A stretch of 64,000 bases of DNA from Megalobrama amblycephala (lineage: Eukaryota > Chordata > Actinopteri > Cypriniformes > Xenocyprididae), in the NCBI RefSeq assembly GCF_018812025.1, contig NC_063045.1, forward strand, positions 52,706,579-52,770,578. Direction: 5' to 3'. Positions within the stretch are counted from its first letter, which is position 1, and every line of letters starts with the position of its first letter. A program made the position numbers and the translations under genes. Under the pieces are notes generated by a model. That model made no database searches. It was not told where the DNA came from and was given only the letters and a program-made list of their open reading frames with translations. Below, in pieces: positions 51,501-63,500 of this stretch.

Positions 51501-54500
51501 TTAAGGTTCCTAAGAGCACAGTGGCCTCCATAATCCTTAAATGGAAGACGTTTGGGATGACCAGAACCCTTCCTAGAGCTGGCCGTCCGGCCAAACTGAT
51601 CTATCGGGGGAGAAGAGCCTTGGTGAGAGAGGTAAAGAAGAACCCAAAGATCACTGTGGCTGAGCTCCAGAGATGCAGTCGGGAGATGGGAGAAAGTTGT
51701 AGAAAGTCAACCATCACTGCATCCCTCCACCAGTCGGGGCTTTATGGCAGAGTGACCCGACGGAAGCCTCTCCTCAGTGCAAGACACATGAAAGCCCGGA
51801 TGGAGTTTGCTAAAAAACACCTGAAGGACTCCAAGATGGTGAGAAATAAGATTCTCTGGTCTGATGAGACCAAAATAGAACATTTTGGCCTTAATTCTAA
51901 GCAGTATGTGTGGAGAAAACCAGGCACTGCTCATCACCTGTCCAATACAGTCCCAACAGTGAAGCATGGTGGTGGCAGCATCATGCTGTGGGGATGTTTT
52001 TCAGCTGCAGGGACAGGACAACCGGTTGCAATCGAGAGAAAGATGAATGCAGCCAAGTACAGGGATATCCTGGACGAAAACCTTCTCCAGAGTGCTCAGG
52101 ACCTCAAATTGGGCCGAAGGTTTACCTTCCAACAAGACAGTGACCCTAAGCACACAGCTAAAATAACGAAGGAGTGGCTTCACAACAACTCCGTGACTGT
52201 TCTTGAATGGCCCAGCCAGAGCCCTGACTTAAACCCAATTGAGCATCTCTGGAGAGACCTAAAAATGGCTGTCCACCAACATTTACCATCCAACCTGACA
52301 GAACTGGAGAGGATCTGCAAGGAGGAATGGCAGAGGATCCCCAAATCCAGGTGTGAAAAACTTGTTGCATCTTTCCCAAAAAGACTCATGGCTGTATTAG
52401 ATCAAAAAGGTGCTTCTACTAAATACTGAGCAAAGGGTCTGAATACTTAGGACCACGTGATATTTCAGTTTTTCTTTTTTAATAAATCTGCAAAAATGTC
52501 AACAATTCTGTGTTTTTCTGTCAATATGGGGTGCTGTGTGTACATTAATGAGGAAAAAAAATGAACTTAAATGATTTTAGCAAATGGCTGCAATATAACA
52601 AAGAGTGAAAAAATTAAGGGGGTATGAATACTTTCCGTACCCACTGTATATATAACTTTAAAAAAACAATTATCAAATAATATGGCTCGCTGTGCGGTTT
52701 ATGGTCAAGACAGATGCACTTCTGTGTACATGCGGAAGATGAACAGAACACACGTTGGATCGTCTTGCTTTGGCATTGGCTAAAAGTTTTGTTAGTCAGA
52801 TTTACTAATGACAATGGCCATAGAATATGCCTCTCATGACACCACAAAATCCGACAGCACTGCTTATTGCAGCACTGCTGATTTTATAACGAAAACTGCT
52901 ACACTATTATGAAAAATTATACTTTGGATGCGGGCATTTGTTTGTGAGAGTCCAACATATACACTTATATACATTTTTACAACATAAATGCTGCTTTGAT
53001 GGCATAATGCCTTGAAGAACGATGACAGAGAGCAGATCATTCAGAAGAAATGTGATGCAAACAATGGACAATATATCAATATTTCATGGATTTTATGTTT
53101 TTGTGGACAAAAAAGTGCTGGTGTTTGTTTTTCAATGGACACTCATGGACATTTTACCCAAGTGCAACGGATTGGATTCATCTCACGATTGCTAATCCAT
53201 TACAAAGGTATGAAGTCCCGTTTTGATTTTGCTTGTTGTCATTTGCACACCCGAGTAAGTTTTTCTCTGTGCTTTCACACCTGCCTCATTTAGGGTGCGT
53301 TCACACTTGGCATGTTTGGTTCGATTAAAATGAACCCTGGTGCGATTGTTTGGTTAGTGCCGTTCATTTGAACATGTGTGAATGCTGCCATCCAAACCCT
53401 GGTGCACACCAAACAAGTGGACCAAGGCCGCTGAAAAGATGGGTCTTGGTCCGCTTCCAAAAAAACCTCTGGTGCGGTTCGAATGATATATGAATGCAAC
53501 ACGGACCAAAGACATGTAAACGAACCAAAAACAGGAAGATGAGACAAAAAAAGGACAGAATCCTCACGCATGTCGGTTTTTCTTGTCATAGTCGCGAGTT
53601 TGCCCATGACAGGCATCAGACGCGCATCTCCACGCAGCAGATCGCTTGTGTGTGACGGATGGATTCCCGCCGCTGTTTTGACTACTTTACACATTTTGTA
53701 AGCTCTTCACGAGTTCCCAGCTGGCCAAAATACCATCACATGCAGGCTACACACACACAACAAGTGCATGTACCTCAGCATTGTTTTGGATGTTCGGTAA
53801 GTTCTGTCTTAAAATACGTCATAAAATCCGACCAATCACGTTGTGAATGTATCCCTATGCCATAAGGTTTTGGTATATTTTGGTTCAGTGATAAAATTGC
53901 TAATCTGAACGCTAATCAGACCAGGACTAAATGTTTTTTTTCTACTTTGGTCCGGACCAAATGAACCAAACGAACCAAACTACAAGTGTGAACGCACCCT
54001 TAGTTGCACTAGAGTCCGTTGTCCCCCTTGGTGTGGTTTGTTTGGGCAGGTGTGAATGCAGCAAATGCACTTGGGTGCGCACCAAAAGCAGACCAAACAA
54101 CTGTGTCAGTGTGTCAAGACCATCTATGAATGTTATAATGAAGCAGAGCGGGAAAAAGGCTTCGTCAGGACAGCATTCTCGCATGGAGAAGTGCAATTAC
54201 ACAACATTTAAGATGAAGAGGCGCTCGTTGGTTTTCAGCTATGGTAAATAATGTGCTCACTCACAGAATCAGACACTACCGCTTTTTATATCACATTCCT
54301 GTTATGAATTATGATTTCATTTGGTTCGTTGGTCTGTTAACTGGGTCGGTTTGCTTTCATATCTCAAGTGAACCGCTCTATAGTTCGTTTGAAGGCGTAC
54401 CGGCATGCTTGTTTGGTCCACATTTGTTGCGCACCCAAGTGCGATTGCTGCTTTTCACACCTGCCCAAACTAACCGCACCAAAGGGGAAAACAAACTCTA

Positions 54501-57500
54501 GTACGATTCACCCGAACTAAATGAGGCAGGTGTGAAAGCACCCTTAAAAAGTGGTCTCGGTACGCTTTCAAACAAACTCTGGAGGTTTGCTTGAGATGTG
54601 AAAGCAATCCGACCCAACTGACCAAACAATACCATAATTCATAACGGGAAATGTGTTATATAAAAAGCAGTAGTGTCTGATTCAGTGAGAATTCTGGGCT
54701 ACATTTGTATAGTGTTTGCGTGTGTCCTGACAGTTATAAATAAAGCCACAATAAGCTCATGGAGCGAACTTGTTAATCATTTAGGTGGAGGACAGTTGAA
54801 CTCGGATGTGACTTGCATAAATACATTTTGGTAGGCTTTGAAATGTTGCCTTATGAAAGCTATCTGAACCAAGAAGAAAATGCAACACTTTAAAAAATGT
54901 TGTCCCTGTTTCAGAACTAAACAAATGATCCATAGGTGTGGAAAATGCATGTGCAAATTGCAAACTGATTAGTTAGTTAGAAGGAGTTAACAGCCTAGTA
55001 GACTGACAATATAACATTCAAGACACAAGTTCAAAAAGTTTGAAAGTTTGCCTTTAATTTAACAAAATGGATTTTTTTTTTAGAACAGTGAGTCATGGGG
55101 TGTTTTCATTATCTTCTGTCAGTCCGTCTAAACATCCTTGTCCACCCTCTCACAAATGTTGTCTTCTTGATCTTCCATCTGCTCAATTTTCCATTCAGAA
55201 TATCCTCAAACTCTCTGCTATCTTCTGCTTCATCTATACTGTTTCAGTCTTCTAAACAGATTTGGTTCATACAAATACCCCCCGGCACTCAATAACCCCT
55301 CCTTCTTCTCATTCAGTATCTGCATTCCTTGACCTTTCTCTGAAAAGTTAGATTTGAAGTTCAAAAAAGGTTAGAAGAGCCTGTGGTCATAATCCCCACA
55401 GCATAGACCAAGCAGCTATTATAAAGTACTGCTCCTGGTGCCGGATTCACAAAAATTTCTTCTTATTTTCCAACTTAACAAAAAATATAAGAACACTTTG
55501 TATTCCCAAAAACTTTTCTTAAGAATGTTCTTATCTTTTTTATTAAGACTGTTCTTAAGACAACATTTAAGAAATATTCAAGAACATTCTTAAAATTAAT
55601 CATCATAAATAACCTCATAAATAACCTCCAACCTGTCTTAAATCCCCAAAGGTAGGATGTTTAATGAATTCATTGGATTGTTTCAAAGATTAAGCATTAC
55701 AACATAATACTAGCTACATATAATAGCACATTAACAGGAATATGGATGAGTACTCTAAAGTGACACAGATCGGTCGATCATTAAAAACAGTGATGCATTA
55801 AAAACATTACTCTAGCTAGAAGTAGCGAGGCAGCTCACACAGAAATAGGATGCATTCACTCTAGAGAGAGTGCAAAAGGACTGGGCACAAATGAATGGGA
55901 ATAACCACTGTATCTTCTTGAGACATGCAGGCTCTTTTGATTAAAACAACTATTTTAACTTGACACAGCACATTAAAAATCCAACAATGAGTGATTAATT
56001 CTCATCTAGCCGAGATGACTTTTTTTTTTTTTAATGCCATTTGGAGCTAAATTTTAAAATAATAATATTTAATATTAAACATGTAATATTATTTAATGTC
56101 AAATATTTAAATATTACATATTTAAATTTAATATTTAAATATTTTAAAATTGCAAGTGTACAACTACATCAATCTGGTTGACATGAGGTTTTATAGAAAG
56201 AGTTCTACCAAAAAATGAAAATCTGTCATTTATTCATATCCGTTTCTACAGAATGTGCATGTGCAAAAATAAGAATATTGCAGCCATTTTTGTATACCTT
56301 TAAATTTGGATGAATCAATTGTCATATCATTCTGTTTCAGTTACACTGTAAAATATATTCCGTAGTTTTTACAAAATAATTTTGGCCGCTGTGTGTCACA
56401 GTTCCCTCGTCTCCTGAACTCCATTTCCCATAATCCTCCTGTTCTCCACACCTGCACTCACTTCCTTCGTCTTCTCCCCATCAGCACTCATCATCTTCAC
56501 CTGGACTCAATCATCATCACTGCCTATATATATGGACTCACTCCCTTCACTCCTTGTCCGTTCTCTGTTGTGTTTATGGTGTATTATGTGTTATGCTGTT
56601 CTATATTCATTAAAGTCTATTGTTTGTGGATCTCCGTGAACGCTTCATCTCTCCAGCACATACCCACCGTAACCGAAGAATGGACCAAACCGCTGGAGAT
56701 CCACCCAACAAGATGGACCCATTCTTCATCTCCCAGGCTCCAGCTTCTCCCATGCCTCCCGCACCTATGTCGGCGGCAGACCGCCTAATTGGGTTCCTCC
56801 AGTATGGACGTTCACTGGAGAGGTATGTGGAGGAGTTCGTAGAGCTCGCTTGTTTGACTAACTGGTCTGATGCTCATTTGATCGCCCTGTTTCTGGACTG
56901 GCTGGATGAGGACACAATCCGCTTTGAAGAACCTGACGATTGTTTTTCCTTAAACGAAACTATCAATTTAATTTTGTATTTAAATGGATCAAATTTCATG
57001 GTAGAAGAGGTTCAGGATTTGTTTATCTCGTCCAGTCCTCCCAGAAACACGGGTGGCCTGGCCAGTTAGTCAGCCTCCGTCTTCCTCCGCATACCCCTCC
57101 AGTGAACTACTTTCCAGTTCCACGCTGGACCCACACTCCTCCGTTGGGTCCAGAAGGCGGAGGAGGAGGAAAAAAGCTGCCCCAGCCTGTTACGAGCCTG
57201 CTGCTCCAGCCCTCTCCGAGCACGCTCCAGCCTCACACAAGCCTCCAAGTGATACGGCTTGGCTAATAGACTTTTGAACCAAGCCAGTATCTCCAGCCGC
57301 CGAGCCCTCTGCTCCAGCCGCCGCCGCCGAGCCCTCTGCTCCAGCCGCCGCTGCCGAGCCCTCTGCTCCAGCCTCCACCGCCGAGCTAGTAGCCCCTGCT
57401 GAATCTGTGTCCCCTCCCTGCCTCCCTCTCCCACCTCCTCCCATCTGCCTCCATACATCATCCCCTCAGGCCACAACTACCACGAGGCCAGGGGTTCCTA

Positions 57501-60500
57501 GGTCTCCACCTCCAGCATCCTCGACCAGGACTCCACCTCGTCCCTTCGTCCCTCTGGCTCTGTTGGCTTCCTCACTCCCTCCTGCTCCACCTCGGTCGTC
57601 CGTCGATCTGGCTCCTCTGCGGCCTTCCGGAACCCCGCCTGCACCTCGGTCGTCTGAGCCGTCGGCATCGCCATGTCCCACCGACCCCCTCAGCACCGCC
57701 TGGGCTCGTCTTCAAGTCAGCTACGGCCCCTGACCCTCCATGGCTGCCCACAGCCCCTGACCTGCCATGGCTGCCCACGGCCCCTGACCTGCCATGGCCG
57801 CCCACGGCCCCTGACCCGCCATGGCCGCCCACGGCCCCTGACCCGCCATGGCCGCCTTCAGCCCCTGACCCGCCGTGGCCTGCCAAGACCCCTGACCCGC
57901 CGTGGCCGCCCACGGCCTCTGACCTGCCATGGCCGCCTTCAGCCCCTGACCCGCCATGGCCTGCCAAGACCCCTGACCCGCCATGGTCGTCCACGACCTC
58001 TGATCCGCCCTGGAGACCTCAGTGTCCATCCGCTCCTCTCCCTGCACCTGCGTGAGGTCTCCAGGGCGCCCACCCCCCCTGTGACAGGAGGTACTGTCAC
58101 AGTTCCCTTGTCTCCTGAACTCCATTTCCCATAATCCTCCTGTTCTCCACACCTGCACTCACTTCCCTCGTCTTCTCCCCATCAGCACTCATCTTCACCT
58201 GGACTCAATCATCATCACTGCCTATATATATATGGACTCACTCCCTTCACTCCTTGTCCGTTCTCTGTTGTGTTTATAGTGTATTGTGTTACGCTGTTCT
58301 ATATTCATTAAAGTCTATTGTTTGTGGATCTCCGTGAACGCTTCATCTCTCCAGCACATACCCACTGTAACCCTGTGATTGCCAGAATAATTTTGTAAAA
58401 AATACAGAAACTGTAAACACATTTACAGAACAAACTGTAATTTACAAAAAAGAGAATTTTAATGTAAACCAGTAAATTCAACAATGTGTACTACTGCTAA
58501 AATCTGTTTTGTACCTTTAACATATACTGACAACCACCATAATGCAAGTGGTAAAAGAGAAAGCCACATGAAGAATATATAAGTAACTCTTCCATGAGCT
58601 GAAGTATACTAATATAAAGATGGTGCAGAGTCATTCACATAAACGCAAAACACCATCATGGTAACCCACAACACTTACATAATGCAATAAACATTCATTA
58701 AAACCCCAATGTACATAACTGATAAAAACTATTAAGAAACATGATTATTTAAACAAAATACTTGTGGAGTGTGACAGAATTGTGGGAATATTAATTTACT
58801 GTTTTTGACTAAATTAAACTTTTTTTTTTTTTTTTTTTTTTTTTGTCTTTTTTACTTCTAAAAGTTGTAAAAAAAAAAAATACAGCATTTTACTGTGATA
58901 ATTAAATAAAATGTCTGGTAAGAGCTTTTACAGTTTTTTCCTGTATATAATACAGGAACTTACTGTTAACTGTTAATTTTTTTTTTTTTTTTTATCGTTA
59001 AAATCACATTCATTTTTAGAGTGTACCTGGCAGCTTTCAATGGTAATTCTGTCACTGAGTACCTGCATGAGGACATACCTTGTTCCTTAATCAGTATCAA
59101 CTCTCAGAATGCATTGAGTTATGAATAATAATTTAATGAATAAATTAATTTGAGATGTAGATTTTTTGCTGTATTGCAGAGTTCACCAGATATTGTGCTC
59201 CTACACAAGCTGTCAGATTATGATGGAAAATGGAGCGTTCATGATACAAAATGCACTCCACCTCTGGACGTCAGAATTATGAGTGTTTATTCACAAGGTT
59301 GTCTTAATCACATTTTATGCAGCTGTATGCTTGTTGTTCTTGTTTTCAGCCTTGCCTCACAGTTCTGCCAAACATCTTTGTGGATTGTGTCTTTGGAGGA
59401 AGAGACCATCGTGAACTTGCACAACCTTATGCAGGTGATGAGCAAATTCAACACAAGACAGGTGAGTGGCAGACTTCAGCTATTGTTATTGCAAAAGTCT
59501 TCTTCATGCCTGGTTTACTGTGGCATTCTTGCAGCAATAATTGTTGTATATGGATCAGGAAAACTAAAAGAGCATGTCATTGGTTGAGGTTCTGAACATA
59601 AATCATGTCACTGAGACTGGACGTGCAAAATTTCAGTAAGCAACTGAATAGTTTTACCCACATTTACTTTCTCAGCCAAATGTCCTTTTCACTCTGTGGA
59701 CACACAGCACTTGAAATGCTCTATGCTACTTTAACTTCAGACATCCAATCATCAGCTGCTGAGAGGGAGCCTTCAGGGATCAATCCTCTTATAAATTGTT
59801 TCTTGATTGTGTGAAATGTCACCGGTAAAATTTTTACCCTAGAGATCTAAACATAATGCTATGTCAATAAATAAAAAAATCTAATGTGAGGGCATCACAG
59901 GTTTGGATTTTACACACAAATGTTTAGATCTTACACAGTCAGAAATTATAAACGGGACTGGCTGGTCTGTCCTCCCTGTTAATATATTCTTTGCTACTGA
60001 ACAAAATGTTGTGCCACAATCTCTTGGATAATGTTATTTAGGCCATGTGAATTTAATCTTACAATCTGTAGATCCTTTCAAAGTGCTACTACTCCATAAA
60101 CTAACAAGATCACACTTTATATTAGGTGTCCTTAAAGGGTTAGTTCACCCAAAAATGAAAATTCTGTCATTAATTACTCACCTTCTTTGATCTTCGGTAC
60201 ACAAATTAAGATATTTTGGTTGAAATTCGATGAGCCTCCATAGCCAGCAATGACATTTCCTCTCTCAAGATCCATTAATGTACTAAAAACATATTTAAAC
60301 ACTGATTCATAATGCTGTTTAAAACATTTAAATACTGTTCACGTAACAGACGTAGACTGGTAAGTGCTGTGCATGTCAACCTCACTCCCCTGATCTCAAG
60401 AGATGCTCTAGCGACTGACGCTAGTTGTTGCAGCCATTAGCCTCCTTGTTAGAGCGTCTGACTCCCATGCAGTAGGGAGAAAATTAAAGGGGTGATATGA

Positions 60501-63500
60501 TATCACTTTTTTAAACACGTTTTTTAACGTTATAGTGTGTAATGTTGCTGTTTGAGCATAAAAACATCTGCAAAGTTACGATGTTCAAAGTTCAAAGGAA
60601 AGCAAGATATTTTCTTTTAAAGAATTCTCTGTTTAAGGACTACAACATATAGCTGGTAGGGACTACAATGAGCTTCTTCCCGGGCTGGTGACATCACTAA
60701 CCCTAAAATGTACATAAACCCTGCCCCGAGAACATGCAACAAAGGGGATGAGGCCATGTTATTGCAATACAGTACATAAAACAAATGCAATACCATGTCA
60801 TAAAAGCAAGATGCCAACATAAGTTATAACCGTATTTAACTAAACTATACCTGTTCTTTCTTCATGCAGCATAGGCATCTAACAGCAGTTCCCACACGAG
60901 CGATTTATAGATTATCATGACTGAATATGCTAATCAATGACTTTAAGACATCCCACATCAGTTATGTAGCGAATTAACTCAAAGGGGAAATATTCATAAT
61001 TATTCATAACTCATTATGATTATTAATTATGATTAATTATGAATATGTAAATCCGTTAATCAGATTAACTGGATGTAGCTACATTAAGATTAATATTACA
61101 ATCAATTAACCTGTTCGTCCAGTGAACACTTAGTGTTGCTTGTTTATTAATTCTAAGAAATGTTAATTTCCAGGTTATGGAAAAATAACATTCTTATTGT
61201 ACAGTACTACTCAGAGCATGTAGTCAGGATCTAAATCACTTAAGAGGCAATTTATTTGCAGAACCAAACATTTATTGTGCAAAATCTTTATTAACTAACT
61301 CACAAACACATAACTAAACTAACAAACACATAACATACACAAAGGTCTCACACACATACGTAAGTAAGAATGAGCAATGATAGAGTTGAACCGGAAGTGG
61401 AACTGTTGATAGAGCTATAGGAAAAAATGGAAAATCTGGAAAGGAATCATCAGCAATAAAACACCTTTGCTGACAAAGGTAAGTTTTACAAATCAATACT
61501 AAATCGCTGTTTAGTGTTCAAATGTACGATACTTGCAAGATGCCTTTAGGTTGAGGAGCATCGGATCTGCAGGCTGAGGAGAAATCTTGGTGATTTCGTC
61601 TGAAGGTGTTGCTAGTATCTTCTGCGTCGGATGATGAGCACATGGTTGGGTTGTAGGCCAAGGCCTGCAGCCCTAGGCCTACAGGCCTTGGCCTGAAGCG
61701 GCCTGCAGCAAGGAGGGGTCTGATCAGTTGTCCAAGAAGCAAGGAAAGAGAAGGAGTGGCATTGTTCTCTAGCTTTTAACCTCTGGTCAAAGTCCAACCT
61801 CTTAGAGATGATGGGGCCAATGAAGATGTTGTATTTCCGGGCGACAACACACCTCCTGCCAGGGCTCTTACGACCGAGCAAGATTAACTGGCTGAGTTTT
61901 TGAAGAAGAACTATTAAAGATTCTTGTAATACTGATGTGTTGCACAGGTATGGACATACCGCATACACAAGCATTTAAATCTTCTCGATACGAACCCATA
62001 GACACTAAACACGACATAATTGAAGTTACCTTAAATGTATCATAAAACATGTGAATACAATGAGTGTAATATAGCAACGGTAATAATGGATACCATTTCC
62101 TGGGGATGTGCATGTTCATTTATAGAACAGTCTGTCTATACATTAATGCAAGAGAGTCTGTGTTATGTGGGGATAATGCAGGAAAGATGCACGTTTTCAT
62201 GTGTCTCTTCTCTGCTCTCAATGTGGCAACCACATTCTTTAGCACAATAAAACTTGTAACTAAGAACTTCTCGGGGGATGGGGGACAGGCCCCAGAGTGC
62301 TTTAAACAATTATTGGTTAACTATAACAAATAATTGTGTCTGATTTGTCTCAGTCGTTACAGCTACATAAATTAAGCAACTAACCATTCAGAAACGTCCT
62401 GTTGCATTCCACATGTTGTCGCTTCTTCTCGAGTCTCTCCATCTTTGTCCGAATTCGGTTTGAACATAAAAGGCTGAACAGTTTATGACATTTTCAGTGA
62501 GACTGCGTGAGGTAATCGGCACTGCTAACACTGTGGCTGCATCCGAAAACTTAGGAAGCTGACTTGTTGCCTCGCTGCCCTATCAGGCAATGACTTGTAA
62601 GGCAGCATTTGTACATTAAGGTACCTCACAAAACTGATTTCGGACAGACTTCTGAGGCAGCATAACAGTTTAATGATCTACCGCAAAATAGCGCAAGCTT
62701 TGGTGAGAACTATTTAATTACTATAGTAGTAATTTCTCATTAGAAATTACATCAAAAGTGGAAAATGTTGCTCAAAAACACACATTTACACACAAACTGA
62801 CCAGCAAACTCAACTTTCGGATGCCATCTTTAATTTTCTAGCTCAACAGTCACAGAATGGACGTACAGGATTGTGTGATATCAAAGGCAGTGAAGGATAC
62901 ATCTGTGCTGCCTTCAGAAATCGATCAGATGAAGGTATCTCAGGAAACAGAAAGTGAAGCTAACATTGGATTCGGACGTGCCTTGCTGCCTTCCTAGCTT
63001 GAAATGTGTCCTCCAAAGGAGAAAAATGGAGCACCCTCAAAAGTGACAAATGTAGCATGCTATAAAAATATATCTGAGACAGAGACTTCTTATACATCTG
63101 GTAAAAATGGCATTATACCACCCTTTTAAAGAGCAGCCTGAAACAAGACTTAGTAGATTAAACCAAATCCATCAATCCTTTTTTCTTTTTTTCTTTTTTT
63201 TTTTATATCTGAGTGTCTTTTCTCCTGGAGTGGTTTCTGGGCAGACCCCTTCATGATGATGAGCCAACCATTATTCACCACTATGCTTTTTAGAGGACCC
63301 CTACAGCTTCAGTTTCCCTGACTTCATGGCTGGCTGGGCCCTCAGCTGCCCCCTGGCTAAGTGGTCAGATTTCATCTCTGTGCTTCTTGTGTACCTTTGC
63401 TGCAAGCTGCTTCTTTAGACTTTTAATACAGATATTATTTGGTCTGGTGTCTCAGAACTGCAGAACTAATAAATTATGAGCCGCCTAAATCGGATTTCAC

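Larger units (their letters stand above)
56394..58372 (+). mobile_element. Short non-autonomous LTR retrotransposon
   Basis: Direct repeats of 281 bp (56394-56674) and 278 bp (58095-58372), nearly identical, begin 'tgtcacagttccc' and end 'gtaacc'. They flank a 1.4-kb interior. A 5-bp target duplication, ctgtg, lies at 56389-56393 and 58373-58377. Each LTR carries a TATA-like 'cctatatatatgg' and an ATTAAA poly(A) signal ('cattaaagtctatt'). The interior has a gag-like ORF and a proline-rich repeat region. No protease, reverse transcriptase or integrase is present, so it must have been mobilised in trans. Confidence 0.9.

Noticed and set aside
57407..58158. Several ORFs above 100 codons on both strands over the GC-rich repeats
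   Set aside because: They arise from the 27-bp and Ala/Pro tandem repeats of the LTR element, in which all frames stay open; opposite-strand versions have no independent support.
59317..59595. Alternative reading frame of the b3glct exon near 59363 ('VFGGRDHRELAQPYAG')
   Set aside because: The chosen frame contains 'SLWIVSLEEET', which aligns with the known B3GLCT pattern and fits both neighbouring phases; this frame does not.
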